Notes: a model not told the origin generated them from the sequence alone. Positions 15,611-23,965 are shown, counted from the stretch's first letter. The stretch: DNA of 64,000 nucleotides from Bradyrhizobium mercantei (GCF_001982635.1 NZ_MKFI01000002.1:919313-983312); one strand, 5' to 3'. A program made the numbers and translations.

Positions 15611-16174
15611 GTGAGTTCAAGCGCTCGGGAGGCCATCTTGGCGGCAGCAAAGCGGACCGCGCAGGCGCGCGGCTATGGCGGCTTGAATTTCCGCGATCTC
15701 GCGGACGAGGTCGGGATCAAGGCAGCCAGCATCTATCACCATTTTCCGAGCAAGGCCGAACTCGGCGCCGCCGTCGCCCGGCGCTACTGGGAGGACACCG
15801 CCGCCCAGCTCGAGGCGATGCTGGCGGAAACGGCGGATCCTGTCCGCTGCCTGCGTCGATATCCCGAGGTGTTTCGCAAGGCGCTCGAGAACAACAATCG
15901 CATGTGCCTGTGCAGCTTCATGTCCGCGGAGGTCGACGACCTGCCGGACGCGGTGAAGCAGGAGGTCCAGACCTTTGCCGACGTCAACGTGGCGTGGCTG
16001 AGCAAGCTGCTGGTTGCGGCGCGCCTGGCCAGTGCAAGAAAGAGCGAACAGCGCGCCCGCGCCATCTTCGCCGCCGTCGCCGGCGCGCAGCTGATGGCCA
16101 GAAGCCGCTCCGATATTTCGCTCTACGACTCCCTGATCGACAGCTATCGCGCCGCCGGTCTGCTGCCGGCGTAG
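15611..16174 (+). CDS. TetR/AcrR family transcriptional regulator
   Basis: A 187-residue TetR regulator. The N-terminal helix-turn-helix is AREAILAAAKRTAQARGYGG, then FRDLADEVGIKAASIYHHFP. The ligand domain contains NNNRMCLCSFMSAEVDDLP. The Cys-Leu-Cys in the ligand domain resembles members that sense electrophiles, which would fit control of a GST (inference). Translation starts at GTG 15611 after GAGG, giving a family-normal N-terminus. Two identical 18-bp operators lie between it and the GST gene, implying autoregulation together with GST control. Confidence 0.92.
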   Translation: MSSSAREAILAAAKRTAQARGYGGLNFRDLADEVGIKAASIYHHFPSKAELGAAVARRYWEDTAAQLEAMLAETADPVRCLRRYPEVFRKALENNNRMCLCSFMSAEVDDLPDAVKQEVQTFADVNVAWLSKLLVAARLASARKSEQRARAIFAAVAGAQLMARSRSDISLYDSLIDSYRAAGLLPA

Positions 16175-16182
16175 CTAGCCGC

Positions 16183-16267
16183 GTAGCCCGCATGAGCGCA
16201 GCGATATGCGGGAGACCACAACGCGAGTGAAAGAGCCCCGGATATCGCTACGCTCATCCGGGCTACG
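16183..16267. repeat. Palindromic repeat family C, copy 6
   Basis: A complete, nearly consensus copy: GTAGCCCGCATGAGCGCAGC at the left and CATCCGGGCTACG at the right. It separates the TetR gene from the convergent HNH gene. Confidence 0.85.
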
Positions 16268-16287
16268 CCTGCCAATTGTCCACAAGC

Positions 16288-17190
16288 TCATTGCTTGAAG
16301 CAATGCTCTCGATGCCATCGAAGGAAATGCGGATGCGGACGGTCAGACGTGCGTTGCGGCGCAAGCGCAAGACCTGACTTGTTAATGATCGATCGTATGC
16401 CTTGCGGATCGTTGGTCTGCCGCGAGATCAATATTTCCAGATTGTCAGCCAAGCTGATCAAGCCGCGGTCAAACATCCAATGCGCCGTGCCTGAAAGCGC
16501 GATCCCGTTGCTGATGATGTCGGGTCCGCTAGCTTCCACTGGCCGAATGTGTGCGGCCGCAACCTCTGCCCGCCCTCTTCCATTAATGAGTTTTAGCCCT
16601 GTAATGGCGCACCGCTCATCATAGGCGCGCAGGACGACGCGTCGGAATATCCGATCGCGCAAGATCCTCGACATAGTGACTGTGGCGCGATCACGCTGTT
16701 GGTCGTACGTGAAAGGCACCTGCTCTTCTGCAAGAGTAGGCAGTGGCATTTCATCATCGAGCCGAGGCAGTAAGGGAGCCTTTTCCTCGAGGCCGATTCC
16801 AACGATTCTACTGAAATCTTCAGGAGAGATTGGCCGGACTGCCGACTGAGCGCGTCCCGAAATCCGTCCCTCGTCGTTGAGAACTCCTCGTTCTATCGGC
16901 TGCCCGGTTGGATCGTTAAAGGGAACCGGATTGGCAAAGTCGAGGTAACTTCCCGGCTCAATCAGCGCAAGATACATCCCAGGTGCGCTTGGGTCTGCGA
17001 TAACTTGATGAACCTTTGCAATCGCAAAGTAGCCACGCGTTTCCGCGACCTTGCGCGGTTCGTAGTAAATTATCCAATCACCGACGCACGCTTCTACGCG
17101 ACGCAAATACTGGCTGGGAAATTGATACTGTTCGGCTGGACTGTCCTCATAGATCGAGTCCAGCCGATGAATGAATACTCCCAGTCCCAT
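16288..17190 (-). CDS. HNH endonuclease with EVE/PUA-like N-terminal domain (candidate type IV restriction enzyme)
   Basis: 300 residues in two parts. Residues 1-95 (VGDWIIYYEPRK at 36-47, GYFAIAKVHQVIADP at 53-67, MYLALIEPGSYLDF) look like the EVE/PUA-type base-reading fold. Residues about 180-260 are a COG3440-like HNH nuclease: ERCAITG, then AAAHIRPVEA (His214), ISNGIALS (Asn228), and AHWMFDRGL (His237, Asp241). EVE plus HNH is the architecture of modification-dependent enzymes such as VcaM4I, so the protein may cut DNA with modified cytosine. No methylase is adjacent, as expected for type IV. The base composition looks more AT-rich than the flanking genes, and it sits between repeat C6 and guaA, suggesting acquisition by transfer. 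The EVE call is by eye; the HNH call is firm. Confidence 0.75.
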   Translation of the reverse strand: MGLGVFIHRLDSIYEDSPAEQYQFPSQYLRRVEACVGDWIIYYEPRKVAETRGYFAIAKVHQVIADPSAPGMYLALIEPGSYLDFANPVPFNDPTGQPIERGVLNDEGRISGRAQSAVRPISPEDFSRIVGIGLEEKAPLLPRLDDEMPLPTLAEEQVPFTYDQQRDRATVTMSRILRDRIFRRVVLRAYDERCAITGLKLINGRGRAEVAAAHIRPVEASGPDIISNGIALSGTAHWMFDRGLISLADNLEILISRQTNDPQGIRSIINKSGLALAPQRTSDRPHPHFLRWHREHCFKQ

Positions 17191-17263
17191 AGCTTGATCG
17201 GCAAAGCCTTCCCGTCTTGATCCTCGAGGCTAAATCTCCAAGAAAGATCGCCTCATGTTGTCT

Positions 17264-18877
17264 CTACTCCCACTCAATCGTCCCCGGCGGCTTAGACGTC
17301 ACGTCGTACACCACCCGGTTGACGCCCTTCACCTCGTTGATGATGCGCGTCGCGGTCTCGCCCAGGAATTTCATGTCGAACTGGTAGAAGTCGGCAGTCA
17401 TGCCGTCGGTCGAGGTGACGGCGCGCAGGCCGACGACGTATTCGTAGGTGCGACCGTCGCCCATCACGCCGACGGTCTTGACCGGCAGCAGCACCGCGAA
17501 GGCCTGCCAGATCGCATCATAGAGGCCGTGCTTGCGGATCTGGTCGATATAGACGGCATCCGCGTTGCGCAGGATGTCGAGCTTCTCCCTGGTGATGTCG
17601 CCGGGGCAGCGGATCGCAAGGCCGGGGCCCGGGAACGGGTGGCGGCCGACGAAGACTTCGGGCAGGCCGAGCTCGCGGCCGAGCACGCGCACCTCGTCCT
17701 TGAACAATTCGCGCAAGGGCTCGACCAGCTTCATGTTCATGCGCGCCGGGAGGCCGCCGACATTGTGGTGCGACTTGATGGTGACCGACGGGCCGCCGGT
17801 GAAGGAGACGCTCTCGATCACGTCGGGATAGAGCGTGCCCTGCGCCAGGAACGCGGCCGGTCCTTCGCCTTTTTTTGCGATCTTCTTGGCTTCCGCCTCG
17901 AACACGTCGATGAACAGGCGGCCGATGGTCTTGCGCTTCACCTCGGGATCGGTGACGCCTTCGAGCTCGCCGAGAAACTCTTTCGACGCGTCCACATGGA
18001 CCAGCGGGATATTGTAGTGGTTGCGGAACAGGTCGACGACGGTCTTGGCCTCGTCGAGCCGCAGCAGGCCGTGATCGACGAACACGCAAGTGAGCTGGTC
18101 ACCGATCGCCTCGTGGATCAGGACCGCGGCGACGGCGGAATCGACGCCGCCGGAGAGGCCGCAGATCACCTTGCCCTTGCCGACCTGGGCGCGGATCTTC
18201 TCGATCGCCTCCTCGCGGAAGGCGCGCATGGTCCAGTCGCCGGTCAGGCCTGCAACCTTGCGCACGAAATTGCGCAGCAGCTTCGCGCCGTCGGGCGTGT
18301 GCACCACCTCGGGGTGGAACATCAGGCCGTAATATTTGCGCTTCTCATCCTGGATGATCGCGAACGGCGCGTTCGGCGAGGTGCCGGCCACCGAGAAGCC
18401 GGGCGGCATCTTGGTGATGCGGTCGCCATGGCTCATCCACACCTGGTGCTTCTCGCCGTGGTTCCAGAGGCCGTCGAACAGCTGGCTGTCGGTCTTCACC
18501 TCGACATCGGCGCGGCCGAATTCGCGGTGGTGGCCGCCCTCGACCTCGCCGCCGAGCTGGGCCGCCAAGGTCATCTGGCCGTAGCAGATGCCGAGCACGG
18601 GAACGCCGGATTCGAAGATCAGCTGCGGGGCGCGCGGCGAGCCGGTCTCGTGCACCGATTCCGGACCGCCGGAGAGGATCACCGCCTTCGGCTTCATCTC
18701 CTTGAAGGCGGCCTCCGCCTTCTGGAACGGCACGATCTCGGAATAGACGCCCATCTCGCGGACGCGGCGGGCGATCAGTTGCGTGACCTGGCTGCCGAAA
18801 TCGACAATCAGAATCTTGTCATGCGCCGAGGCCACCGAGGGCGCCGACGATTCACGGTCTGTGTGCTGGGCTGTCAT
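17264..18877 (-). CDS. guaA: GMP synthase (glutamine-hydrolysing)
   Basis: The last step of GMP synthesis: XMP + ATP + glutamine to GMP. The 537-residue protein has the N-terminal class I glutamine amidotransferase ([20 protein letters not shown]; nucleophile Cys in [12 protein letters not shown]; His/Glu in MFHPEVVHT), then the ATP pyrophosphatase with P-loop [14 protein letters not shown]. The C-terminal dimerisation domain follows ([11 protein letters not shown] and the end KPPGTIEWE). The length is slightly above the E. coli enzyme (525) because of a Ser/Ala-rich N-terminal leader of about 20 residues. Its pathway partner guaB lies 10 kb away in the same orientation. It is divergent from the NTF2-like gene. 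Confidence 0.98.
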   Translation of the reverse strand: MTAQHTDRESSAPSVASAHDKILIVDFGSQVTQLIARRVREMGVYSEIVPFQKAEAAFKEMKPKAVILSGGPESVHETGSPRAPQLIFESGVPVLGICYGQMTLAAQLGGEVEGGHHREFGRADVEVKTDSQLFDGLWNHGEKHQVWMSHGDRITKMPPGFSVAGTSPNAPFAIIQDEKRKYYGLMFHPEVVHTPDGAKLLRNFVRKVAGLTGDWTMRAFREEAIEKIRAQVGKGKVICGLSGGVDSAVAAVLIHEAIGDQLTCVFVDHGLLRLDEAKTVVDLFRNHYNIPLVHVDASKEFLGELEGVTDPEVKRKTIGRLFIDVFEAEAKKIAKKGEGPAAFLAQGTLYPDVIESVSFTGGPSVTIKSHHNVGGLPARMNMKLVEPLRELFKDEVRVLGRELGLPEVFVGRHPFPGPGLAIRCPGDITREKLDILRNADAVYIDQIRKHGLYDAIWQAFAVLLPVKTVGVMGDGRTYEYVVGLRAVTSTDGMTADFYQFDMKFLGETATRIINEVKGVNRVVYDVTSKPPGTIEWE

Positions 18878-18963
18878 GGCAAGCAGATACGCGACAGCGC
18901 CCGCCCCCGCAACCGCGGCCAGCGTTGCGCCCACATTCTTCTTTGGGCATGGACAAATCGATA

Positions 18964-18984
18964 TAGGTCAGTATTATTGACCTA
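18964..18984. promoter_or_regulatory. HxlR-type operator candidate upstream of NTF2-like gene
   Basis: TAGGTCA-GTATTAT-TGACCTA: perfect 7-bp arms, 7-bp centre. The core GGTC-N9-GACC is the same as in the two sites by the HxlR gene at 20626 and 20663. It ends 31 bp before the ATG of the NTF2-like gene. Confidence 0.65.
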
Positions 18985-19015
18985 ATTTGGCCACAAGCAA
19001 ACAAGGAGGAAACCA

Positions 19016-19387
19016 ATGCCGGATTTTCACGACCCGTCCCGCCTCTTAGCCCTCGGCCGCGACTGGATCGCCGCCTGGAACGCGCGCGACCTCGAGCGGG
19101 TGCTGGCGATGTATGCTGACGACACCGAGATGACCTCGGACCGGATCCCGGCGTTCGGCTTCGGCGCGTCGGGCACGGTGCGCGGCAAGGCGCAGCTGCG
19201 CGCCTATTGGAGCGCGGCGCTGGCGAAATTGCCCGAGCTGCATTTCGAGCTGATCGACCTCTTTGTCTCGCCTGACAGCGTCGTCGTGTTCTACCAGAAC
19301 GAACGCGGCAAGAAGATCTGCGAGTATCTGCGGCTCGATGATCAGGGCAAGATCAAGCAGGGCTCGGCGAACCATCTGGTGCATTGA
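19016..19387 (+). CDS. NTF2-like (SnoaL-type) protein
   Basis: A 123-residue single-domain protein of the nuclear transport factor 2-like cone fold: LGRDWIAAWNARDLERVLAM, then ADDTEMTSDRI, GTVRGKAQLRAYWSAALAKL and the strand-rich C-terminal half. The fold serves small polyketide cyclases, isomerases and binding proteins; no specific reaction can be assigned. It has a near-perfect AAGGAGG 6 nt before the ATG. A GGTC-N9-GACC palindrome upstream matches the sites beside the HxlR regulator, suggesting that regulator controls it, perhaps together with the cupin gene 174 bp downstream. Confidence 0.88.
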   Translation: MPDFHDPSRLLALGRDWIAAWNARDLERVLAMYADDTEMTSDRIPAFGFGASGTVRGKAQLRAYWSAALAKLPELHFELIDLFVSPDSVVVFYQNERGKKICEYLRLDDQGKIKQGSANHLVH

Positions 19388-19410
19388 GGTTGCTGCGCAT
19401 GCAGTCATCC

Positions 19411-19525
19411 GTCACCCTGAGGAGCGCGTAGCGCGTCTCGAAGGGCGACGGCCCGGCTCTATCCCCATCCTTCGAGGCTCGCCGAGCGCTGCTTACGCAC
19501 CGCTCGACGCGCACCTCAGGATGAC
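19411..19525. repeat. Palindromic repeat family E, copy 1
   Basis: GTCACCCTGAGGAGCGCGTAGCG.. at the left, shown here as its first part CCTGAGGAGCGCG; the right end is CACCTCAGGATGAC. It is an inverted-end element with internal TCTCGAAGG/CCTTCGAGG, located between the NTF2-like and cupin genes. Confidence 0.8.
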
Positions 19526-19561
19526 GCCAGTATGTAGGATGCAGAGCGTAGGACCACGCAC

Positions 19562-19894
19562 ATGAAAATCCCCACCCTGCCCTTCACCGTCACCGACTGG
19601 AGCCGCGTCGAACCGTCAGTGCATCCCGGCGAAACCGGGCAAGCGCTGTGGCGCACGCTCAATATCGGCGAGCTGCGGGTGCGGATGGTCGAATATTCGC
19701 CTGATTATCTCGCCGACCACTGGTGCGATCGCGGCCATGTGCTCTACGTCGTCGCGGGCGAGCTCGACACCGAACTGCGCGACGGCCGCAAATTCACGCT
19801 GACATCAGGCATGAGCTACCAGGTCTCGGATTTCGGCGACGCCGCGCACCGCTCGTCGACGAAGACGGGGGCAACGCTGTTCATTGTGGATTGA
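19562..19894 (+). CDS. DHCW-motif cupin fold protein
   Basis: A 110-residue single cupin domain. The family signature is ADHWCDRGHVLYVVAGELDT (residues about 50-69), the DHWC..GH block that gives the family its name and holds candidate metal ligands (His, Cys, His). This is followed by LTSGMSYQVSDFGDAAHRSS, with a second His. Such proteins bind a metal and are of unknown chemistry. There is a TAGGA-like site about 10 nt upstream. It probably belongs with the NTF2-like gene and HxlR module, separated by repeat E1. Confidence 0.85.
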   Translation: MKIPTLPFTVTDWSRVEPSVHPGETGQALWRTLNIGELRVRMVEYSPDYLADHWCDRGHVLYVVAGELDTELRDGRKFTLTSGMSYQVSDFGDAAHRSSTKTGATLFIVD

Positions 19895-19916
19895 GCAGGC
19901 AGCTCTACTCTCTCCC

Positions 19917-19997
19917 GTCACCCCCGCGCAACGGCTTCGCCGTTGTCGCTGGAGGAGCGCGCAGCGCGTCTCGAAGGGCGACAGCCCGGCTCCATCC
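19917..19997. repeat. Repeat family E, truncated copy 2 (fused to D1)
   Basis: Contains GGAGGAGCGCGCAGCGCGTC and TCGAAGGGCGACAGCCCGGC, but the right half is missing; a family D element begins at 19998 instead. It is a composite junction of two repeat families, with no gene here. Confidence 0.65.
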
Positions 19998-20119
19998 CGT
20001 CATTGCGAGCCACCCGGTCGGCGCGAAGCGCCGCCGGATGACAGGCTCCGCGAAGCAATCCATCTGTCCGCATGCTCGGAGCGATGGATTGCTTCGTCGC
20101 TACGCTCCTCGCAATGACG
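19998..20119. repeat. Palindromic repeat family D, copy 1, interrupted by nested module
   Basis: CGTCATTGCGAG at the left and CTCGCAATGACG at the right. The left arm, normally GCGAG-CGAA-GCGAAGCAATC, carries a 40-bp insert in place of CGAA. Confidence 0.8.
20010..20049 (-). repeat. Nested hairpin module, copy 2 (in repeat D1, inverted)
   Basis: Read on the minus strand: GGAGCCTGTCATC, then CGG-CGGCGC-TTC-GCGCCG-A-CCG, then GGTGG. Flanks on that strand are CGC and CTC, as in copies 1 and 3. The stem sequence differs from copy 1 but pairs fully, and the unpaired A is kept. Confidence 0.7.
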
Positions 20120-20141
20120 TGACGTGGATAGCGCCCCGCAC

Positions 20142-20594
20142 TCACCGCCTCCGCCCCGCAACCTTCCTCACCTTCGTCTCCGCCCAGCCCAGCGGCTTGC
20201 CGCTCTTCGACGGCAGCACCAGTTGCCCGACCGCCTGCCCGGCCTGGTCCAGCAGCACCGAATGCGCCTCGCCGCGGGCGTAGAGATGCGCCTCGCCCCA
20301 TTGCCGCAAGGAAACCACGACCGGGAACAGGTCGCGTCCCCGCTTCGTGAGCGCATATTCCTGATAGGCGCTGCCGTCGGACGCTGCGACCTGCTCGAGC
20401 ACGCCGAGCTCGACCAGCGTGCGCAGCCGGGTCGTCAGCATGCCCTTGGCGATGCCGAGATTCTTCTGGAAGTCGCCGAACCGGCGCAGGCCGTCGAACG
20501 CGTCGCGCACGATCAACAGCGACCACCAGTCGCCGATCGCATCCAGCGCGCGCGCCACCGGGCAGTCCGCCCTGGCGAAACCGGTCCGCTTCAT
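20142..20594 (-). CDS. HxlR family transcriptional regulator
   Basis: A 150-residue winged-helix regulator of the HxlR (DUF24) family: DCPVARALDAIGDWWSLLIV with the conserved N-terminal Cys (about residue 11), then DGLRRFGDFQKNLGIAKGML and LTTRLRTLVELGVLEQ. The family Cys often senses reactive electrophiles or oxidants. The C-terminal extension (about residues 115-150) is longer than the minimal family. A GGAGGAGG-rich leader precedes ATG 20594. It is divergent from an MFS gene with two 7-7-7 palindromes between them; a third of the same type precedes the NTF2-like gene, so it likely controls both (inference). Confidence 0.92.
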   Translation of the reverse strand: MKRTGFARADCPVARALDAIGDWWSLLIVRDAFDGLRRFGDFQKNLGIAKGMLTTRLRTLVELGVLEQVAASDGSAYQEYALTKRGRDLFPVVVSLRQWGEAHLYARGEAHSVLLDQAGQAVGQLVLPSKSGKPLGWAETKVRKVAGRRR

Positions 20595-20625
20595 CGCAGC
20601 CCTCCTCCTCGATCACGATTCCGAA

Positions 20626-20646
20626 CTGGTCTTAAAATAGGACTAG
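20626..20646. promoter_or_regulatory. HxlR operator candidate O1 (imperfect)
   Basis: CTGGTCT-TAAAATA-GGACTAG, core GGTC-N9-GACT. It lies 32 bp upstream of the HxlR start; its centre is 37 bp from that of O2. Confidence 0.6.
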
Positions 20647-20662
20647 ACAGCGCCTGGCGCAA

Positions 20663-20683
20663 CTGGTCTCATTATAAGACCAG
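20663..20683. promoter_or_regulatory. HxlR operator candidate O2 (perfect)
   Basis: CTGGTCT-CATTATA-AGACCAG, perfect 7-bp arms with a 7-bp AT-rich centre, core GGTC-N9-GACC. It lies 23 bp upstream of the MFS start. Confidence 0.72.
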
Positions 20684-20706
20684 ATTGCAGACGCAGCGGA
20701 GGCGTG

Positions 20707-21969
20707 ATGACGAACCAGACCATGACGGCGGCCCGGCCGGCCAAGGGCGACGACAAGACGGACAACACGGTGGCGAGCGCGCTGTCGCCCGCCGTTGTGC
20801 TGCTGTTCGCCGTCGCCTGCGGGCTCAGCGTCGCCAACATCTATTTCGCGCAGCCGCTGCTCGACACCATGGCGCAGGATCTTGCCATCACACCCGCTGT
20901 GATCGGCGGCGTCGTGACGCTGACGCAGATCGGCTACGCCTTCGGCCTTGTGCTGATCGTGCCGCTCGGCGATCTCCTCGACCGCCGCAGGCTGATCGTC
21001 GGCCAGACCGTGTTGTCGGCGCTCGCGCTCACCATCGTCGGCACCGCGCCGAACGCCGCCGTGCTGCTCGCCGGCATGGTGCTGGTCGGGCTGCTCGCGG
21101 TCGTGATCCAGGTCCTGGTCGCCTATGCCGCGACGCTGGCCGCACCCGCCGATCGCGGCCGCACCATCGGCACCGTGACCAGCGGCGTGGTCTCGGGCAT
21201 TTTGCTGGCACGTTTTGCCGCCGGGGCGCTGGCCGATCTCGGCGGCTGGCGCGTGGTCTATCTCACCTCGGCCGCGCTGACGCTGGTGCTGGCGGCGCTG
21301 CTGGCGCGCGCGCTGCCGCGCCATGCGCCGCAGCCGATGGCCGGATCGTCCTACGCGAAGCTGCTGCGCTCGACGGTCGCGCTGTTTGTCGAGGAGCCGG
21401 TGCTGCGCGAGCGCGCGGTGTTCGCGCTCCTGATCTTCGCAAGCTTCAGCGTGTTCTGGAGCTCGGTGGTGCTGCCGCTGGCGGCGCCGCCGCTGTCGCT
21501 GTCGCACACCACCATCGGCATGCTCGGGATCGCCGGCCTTGCCGGTGCGCTGGCGGCGCGCAATTCCGGCCAGCTCGCCGATCGCGGCTGGGGCCAGCGC
21601 ACCACCGGATTGTCGCTGCTGTTGATGCTGGCCGGCTGGGTGCCGATCGCCTGCCTCAGCACATCGCTGTGGCTGGTGCTGGCGGGCGTCGTGATGATCG
21701 ACTTCGCGGTGCAGGCGATCCACGTCACCAACCAGAGCCTGATCGTTACCGCGCGCCCCGAGGCCGCGAGCCGGCTGGTCGGCGGCTACATGGTGTTCTA
21801 TTCGATCGGAACGGGATTTGGCGCGATCTCTTCGACGCTGGCCTATGCGACGGCCGGCTGGCTCGGTGTCTGCGTGCTGGGTGCTTCGATCAGCGCGGTC
21901 GCGCTGCTGTTCTGGGTGATCGTGGTGAGCAGGACGCCGGTGACGGTGGCGGTGTGCTCCGAAGCGTAG
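20707..21969 (+). CDS. MFS transporter, arabinose-efflux-like (DHA1)
   Basis: A 420-residue 12-TM major facilitator protein. TM1 contains ACGLSVANIYFAQPLLDTMA, typical of the YdhP/AraJ-like exporters with the N-Y-x-x-Q-P pattern. The loop 2-3 motif is GDLLDRRRLIVGQ, and the central linker is RHAPQPMAGSSYAKLL. GGAGG 4 nt before ATG 20707 marks the start, rather than the GTG one codon earlier. Divergent HxlR and two operators suggest that the exporter is induced by a toxic compound sensed by HxlR (inference). The 3' end is followed 11 bp later by repeat D2. Confidence 0.9.
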   Translation: MTNQTMTAARPAKGDDKTDNTVASALSPAVVLLFAVACGLSVANIYFAQPLLDTMAQDLAITPAVIGGVVTLTQIGYAFGLVLIVPLGDLLDRRRLIVGQTVLSALALTIVGTAPNAAVLLAGMVLVGLLAVVIQVLVAYAATLAAPADRGRTIGTVTSGVVSGILLARFAAGALADLGGWRVVYLTSAALTLVLAALLARALPRHAPQPMAGSSYAKLLRSTVALFVEEPVLRERAVFALLIFASFSVFWSSVVLPLAAPPLSLSHTTIGMLGIAGLAGALAARNSGQLADRGWGQRTTGLSLLLMLAGWVPIACLSTSLWLVLAGVVMIDFAVQAIHVTNQSLIVTARPEAASRLVGGYMVFYSIGTGFGAISSTLAYATAGWLGVCVLGASISAVALLFWVIVVSRTPVTVAVCSEA

Positions 21970-21980
21970 GGTACTCAACC

Positions 21981-22066
21981 CGTCATTGCGAGCGAAGCGA
22001 AGCAATCCATCGCACCGCATGTGCGGAGGCATGGATTGCTTCGTCGCTACGCTCCTCGCAATGACG
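21981..22066. repeat. Palindromic repeat family D, copy 2 (uninterrupted)
   Basis: CGTCATTGCGAGCGAAGCGA at the left and TCGTCGCTACGCTCCTCGC at the right. This copy shows the uninterrupted sites CGAA (left) and TACG (right). Lies between convergent MFS and rsmB-like genes. Confidence 0.85.
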
Positions 22067-22078
22067 GCGGAGAAAGCC

Positions 22079-23377
22079 TCACGTCTTCTTCAGCACCGAG
22101 ACGTAAAACCCGTCCGTTCCAGTCCGGCGCGGCGTCATCAGCAGGCCCTCCGCCGAGACCAGCGCGGCCTCGCCAAATGCCTCGGCCTTGTCCCACAGCA
22201 CCGATGCGGTCTGCTCCGGCGGCTGCACGGAAAACTCCGGATGCCGCGCGATGAACGCCTTGACCTGCTCGCCGTTCTCCTCCGGCAGCACCGAGCAGGT
22301 GATGTAGGCGATGCGGCCGCCGGCCTTCACCAGCGGCGCGGCGCGCTCCAGCACCTCGGCCTGGTCCTTCAGCCGCACCTCGAGCGCGCCGGGGCGCATC
22401 CGCCATTTGGCGTCGGGATTGCGGCGCCAAGTGCCGGTGCCGGTGCAGGGCGCATCGATCAGCACGAGGTCGGCGGACGCCTTGATGTCGGACAGCACCT
22501 CCTCCTCGCCGCGCGGCGTGCGCACGTCGCAATTGTGCACGCCGGCGCGCGACAGCCGCTCATGGATCGGCGCGAGCTGGCGCTTGTCGCTGTCGGTCGC
22601 AATCAGCCGGCCCTTGCCTTGCATCTGAGCTGCAATCGCCAGCGTCTTGCCGCCGGCGCCGGCGCAGAGGTCGATCACCTGCTCGCCGGGCTTGGCCGCC
22701 GAGAACAGCGCGGCGAGCTGCGAGCCCTCGTCCTGGACCTCGATGGCCCCCTTGATGAAATCCTCCTCGGCATGGATGCCGGGATTGCGCGCGTCGGCGC
22801 CGAGCTCGATGCGCAGGCCGAGCGGCGACCACGGCGTCTCCTTCGCGCCGAGATGCGACAGCCGCGGCAGCACCTTCTCGCGCTTGCCGCGCAGCGTGTT
22901 GACGCGCAGGTCGAGCGGCGCACGGCTCGCCATCGCGGTCGCTTCCGCGGCGCGGTCGTCGCCGAACACCTTTGCCAGATGCGGGTCGAGCCAGTCCGGA
23001 TAGTCGCCCGCGACGTGCGCCGGCGCATCCTTCAGCGTGCGCGAGGCCAATGCAGCCTCTTCAGTCGCGGTCAACGGATCCGGCGCGAAGCGGCCGCCGT
23101 CGCACAACGCCGAGATCGTCGGGATATCCATGCCGCGCTCGAGCTTGAGCATGCCGAGCACCCGCGCGCGGGCGCTGGAATCGTCCATCAGCCAGGCGGC
23201 GGAGGATTGCCGGCGCAGCACGTCCCAGATCAGGCCGGAGATCGCGGCGCGATCGCCGGAACCGGCATAGCGGTGCGCGGTGCCCCATTCCTTCAGCGCT
23301 TTCGCCGCGGGAATGCGCTGTGCGTCGATGGTGGCGATCAGCTCGATCGCGGCGGAAAGCCGGGCAGCGGGGGTCAT
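22079..23377 (-). CDS. RsmB/NOP2-type RNA (cytosine-5) methyltransferase
   Basis: A 432-residue SAM-dependent m5C RNA methyltransferase, probably acting on 16S rRNA. Motif I is VIDLCAGAGGKTLAIAA, motif IV is LIDAPCTGTGTWRRNPD (Cys in PC), and motif VI is YITCSVLPEENGEQV with the catalytic Cys in TCS. An N-terminal helical NusB-like region (residues about 1-130) and a C-terminal beta tail (GTDGFYVSVLKK) complete the family layout. It is followed by the MAPEG gene upstream in the same direction (22-bp gap). Orthologues sit near guaA/guaB in related genomes as I remember, so this is core backbone. Confidence 0.93.
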   Translation of the reverse strand: MTPAARLSAAIELIATIDAQRIPAAKALKEWGTAHRYAGSGDRAAISGLIWDVLRRQSSAAWLMDDSSARARVLGMLKLERGMDIPTISALCDGGRFAPDPLTATEEAALASRTLKDAPAHVAGDYPDWLDPHLAKVFGDDRAAEATAMASRAPLDLRVNTLRGKREKVLPRLSHLGAKETPWSPLGLRIELGADARNPGIHAEEDFIKGAIEVQDEGSQLAALFSAAKPGEQVIDLCAGAGGKTLAIAAQMQGKGRLIATDSDKRQLAPIHERLSRAGVHNCDVRTPRGEEEVLSDIKASADLVLIDAPCTGTGTWRRNPDAKWRMRPGALEVRLKDQAEVLERAAPLVKAGGRIAYITCSVLPEENGEQVKAFIARHPEFSVQPPEQTASVLWDKAEAFGEAALVSAEGLLMTPRRTGTDGFYVSVLKKT

Positions 23378-23399
23378 TGGTCTCTTTCGGTTGGGCGCA

Positions 23400-23822
23400 T
23401 CAGATCAGCAGCAGCAGTCTGAGCGCGAAATACAGCCACATCGCCGCCAGCACCAGCACGCCGGCGAACCAGGCGAGCGAGCGCGGCCGCACGTCGTTGG
23501 AGGTGACGAACACGCCGGCATGGGCAAACCGCGTGACCACGAACACCCAGGACATCAGCACGATGAACAGATCGGCACGGCGCAGCGGCAGTGCAATGGC
23601 GATCAGGACATAGAACAGCACCGGAAGCTCGAACTGGTTGGCAAAGCAGTTGCCGAACTTGGTGGCGCCGGCCGGCCAGTTCGGTTCGCGCAGCGCGATA
23701 TCGGCCATCTTGGTCTCGCCGCTCGTCAACGTCCTCGTACGTGCCGTCGCCATCGCGAACAAGAGCGCGAAGGTGAGCCCAATCTGGATGAAGACCGGCA
23801 ACAGAACCATTTGAACCGACAT
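23400..23822 (-). CDS. MAPEG family membrane protein
   Basis: A 140-residue four-TM protein of the MAPEG family (membrane-associated proteins in eicosanoid and glutathione metabolism). TM1 is VQMVLLPVFIQIGLTFALLF. The family loop appears as PNWPAGATKFGNCFANQFEL, followed by LPVLFYVLIAIAL and a FVVTRFAHAGVFV helix. Bacterial members may have glutathione transferase or peroxidase activity in the inner membrane. GGGAG 7 nt before ATG 23822 fixes the start. It is the first gene of a two-gene unit with the rsmB-like gene. Confidence 0.85.
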   Translation of the reverse strand: MSVQMVLLPVFIQIGLTFALLFAMATARTRTLTSGETKMADIALREPNWPAGATKFGNCFANQFELPVLFYVLIAIALPLRRADLFIVLMSWVFVVTRFAHAGVFVTSNDVRPRSLAWFAGVLVLAAMWLYFALRLLLLI

Positions 23823-23965
23823 CAAAAATCTCCCTCAGCCACGGGCGCGATTTTGTACAGGCGGACTGCCGCCCTCTTAGCCGCCGCGGCCGCCGAGCAC
23901 AATGAAGCGTACGCGGTAGCCTGTTGAACCATCATCCGAGCCCCGGTGACCAACTCCCAGGACCA

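Noticed and set aside
19390-20120. Insertion sequence remnant between the NTF2-like and HxlR genes
   Set aside because: The inverted ends belong to short repeat families E and D; there is no transposase frame or target duplication.
20124-22064. Very long Arg/Ala-rich frame overlapping the MFS gene
   Set aside because: It is a frame-shifted shadow of the transporter in GC-rich DNA; composition is Arg/Ala/Gly with no domain.
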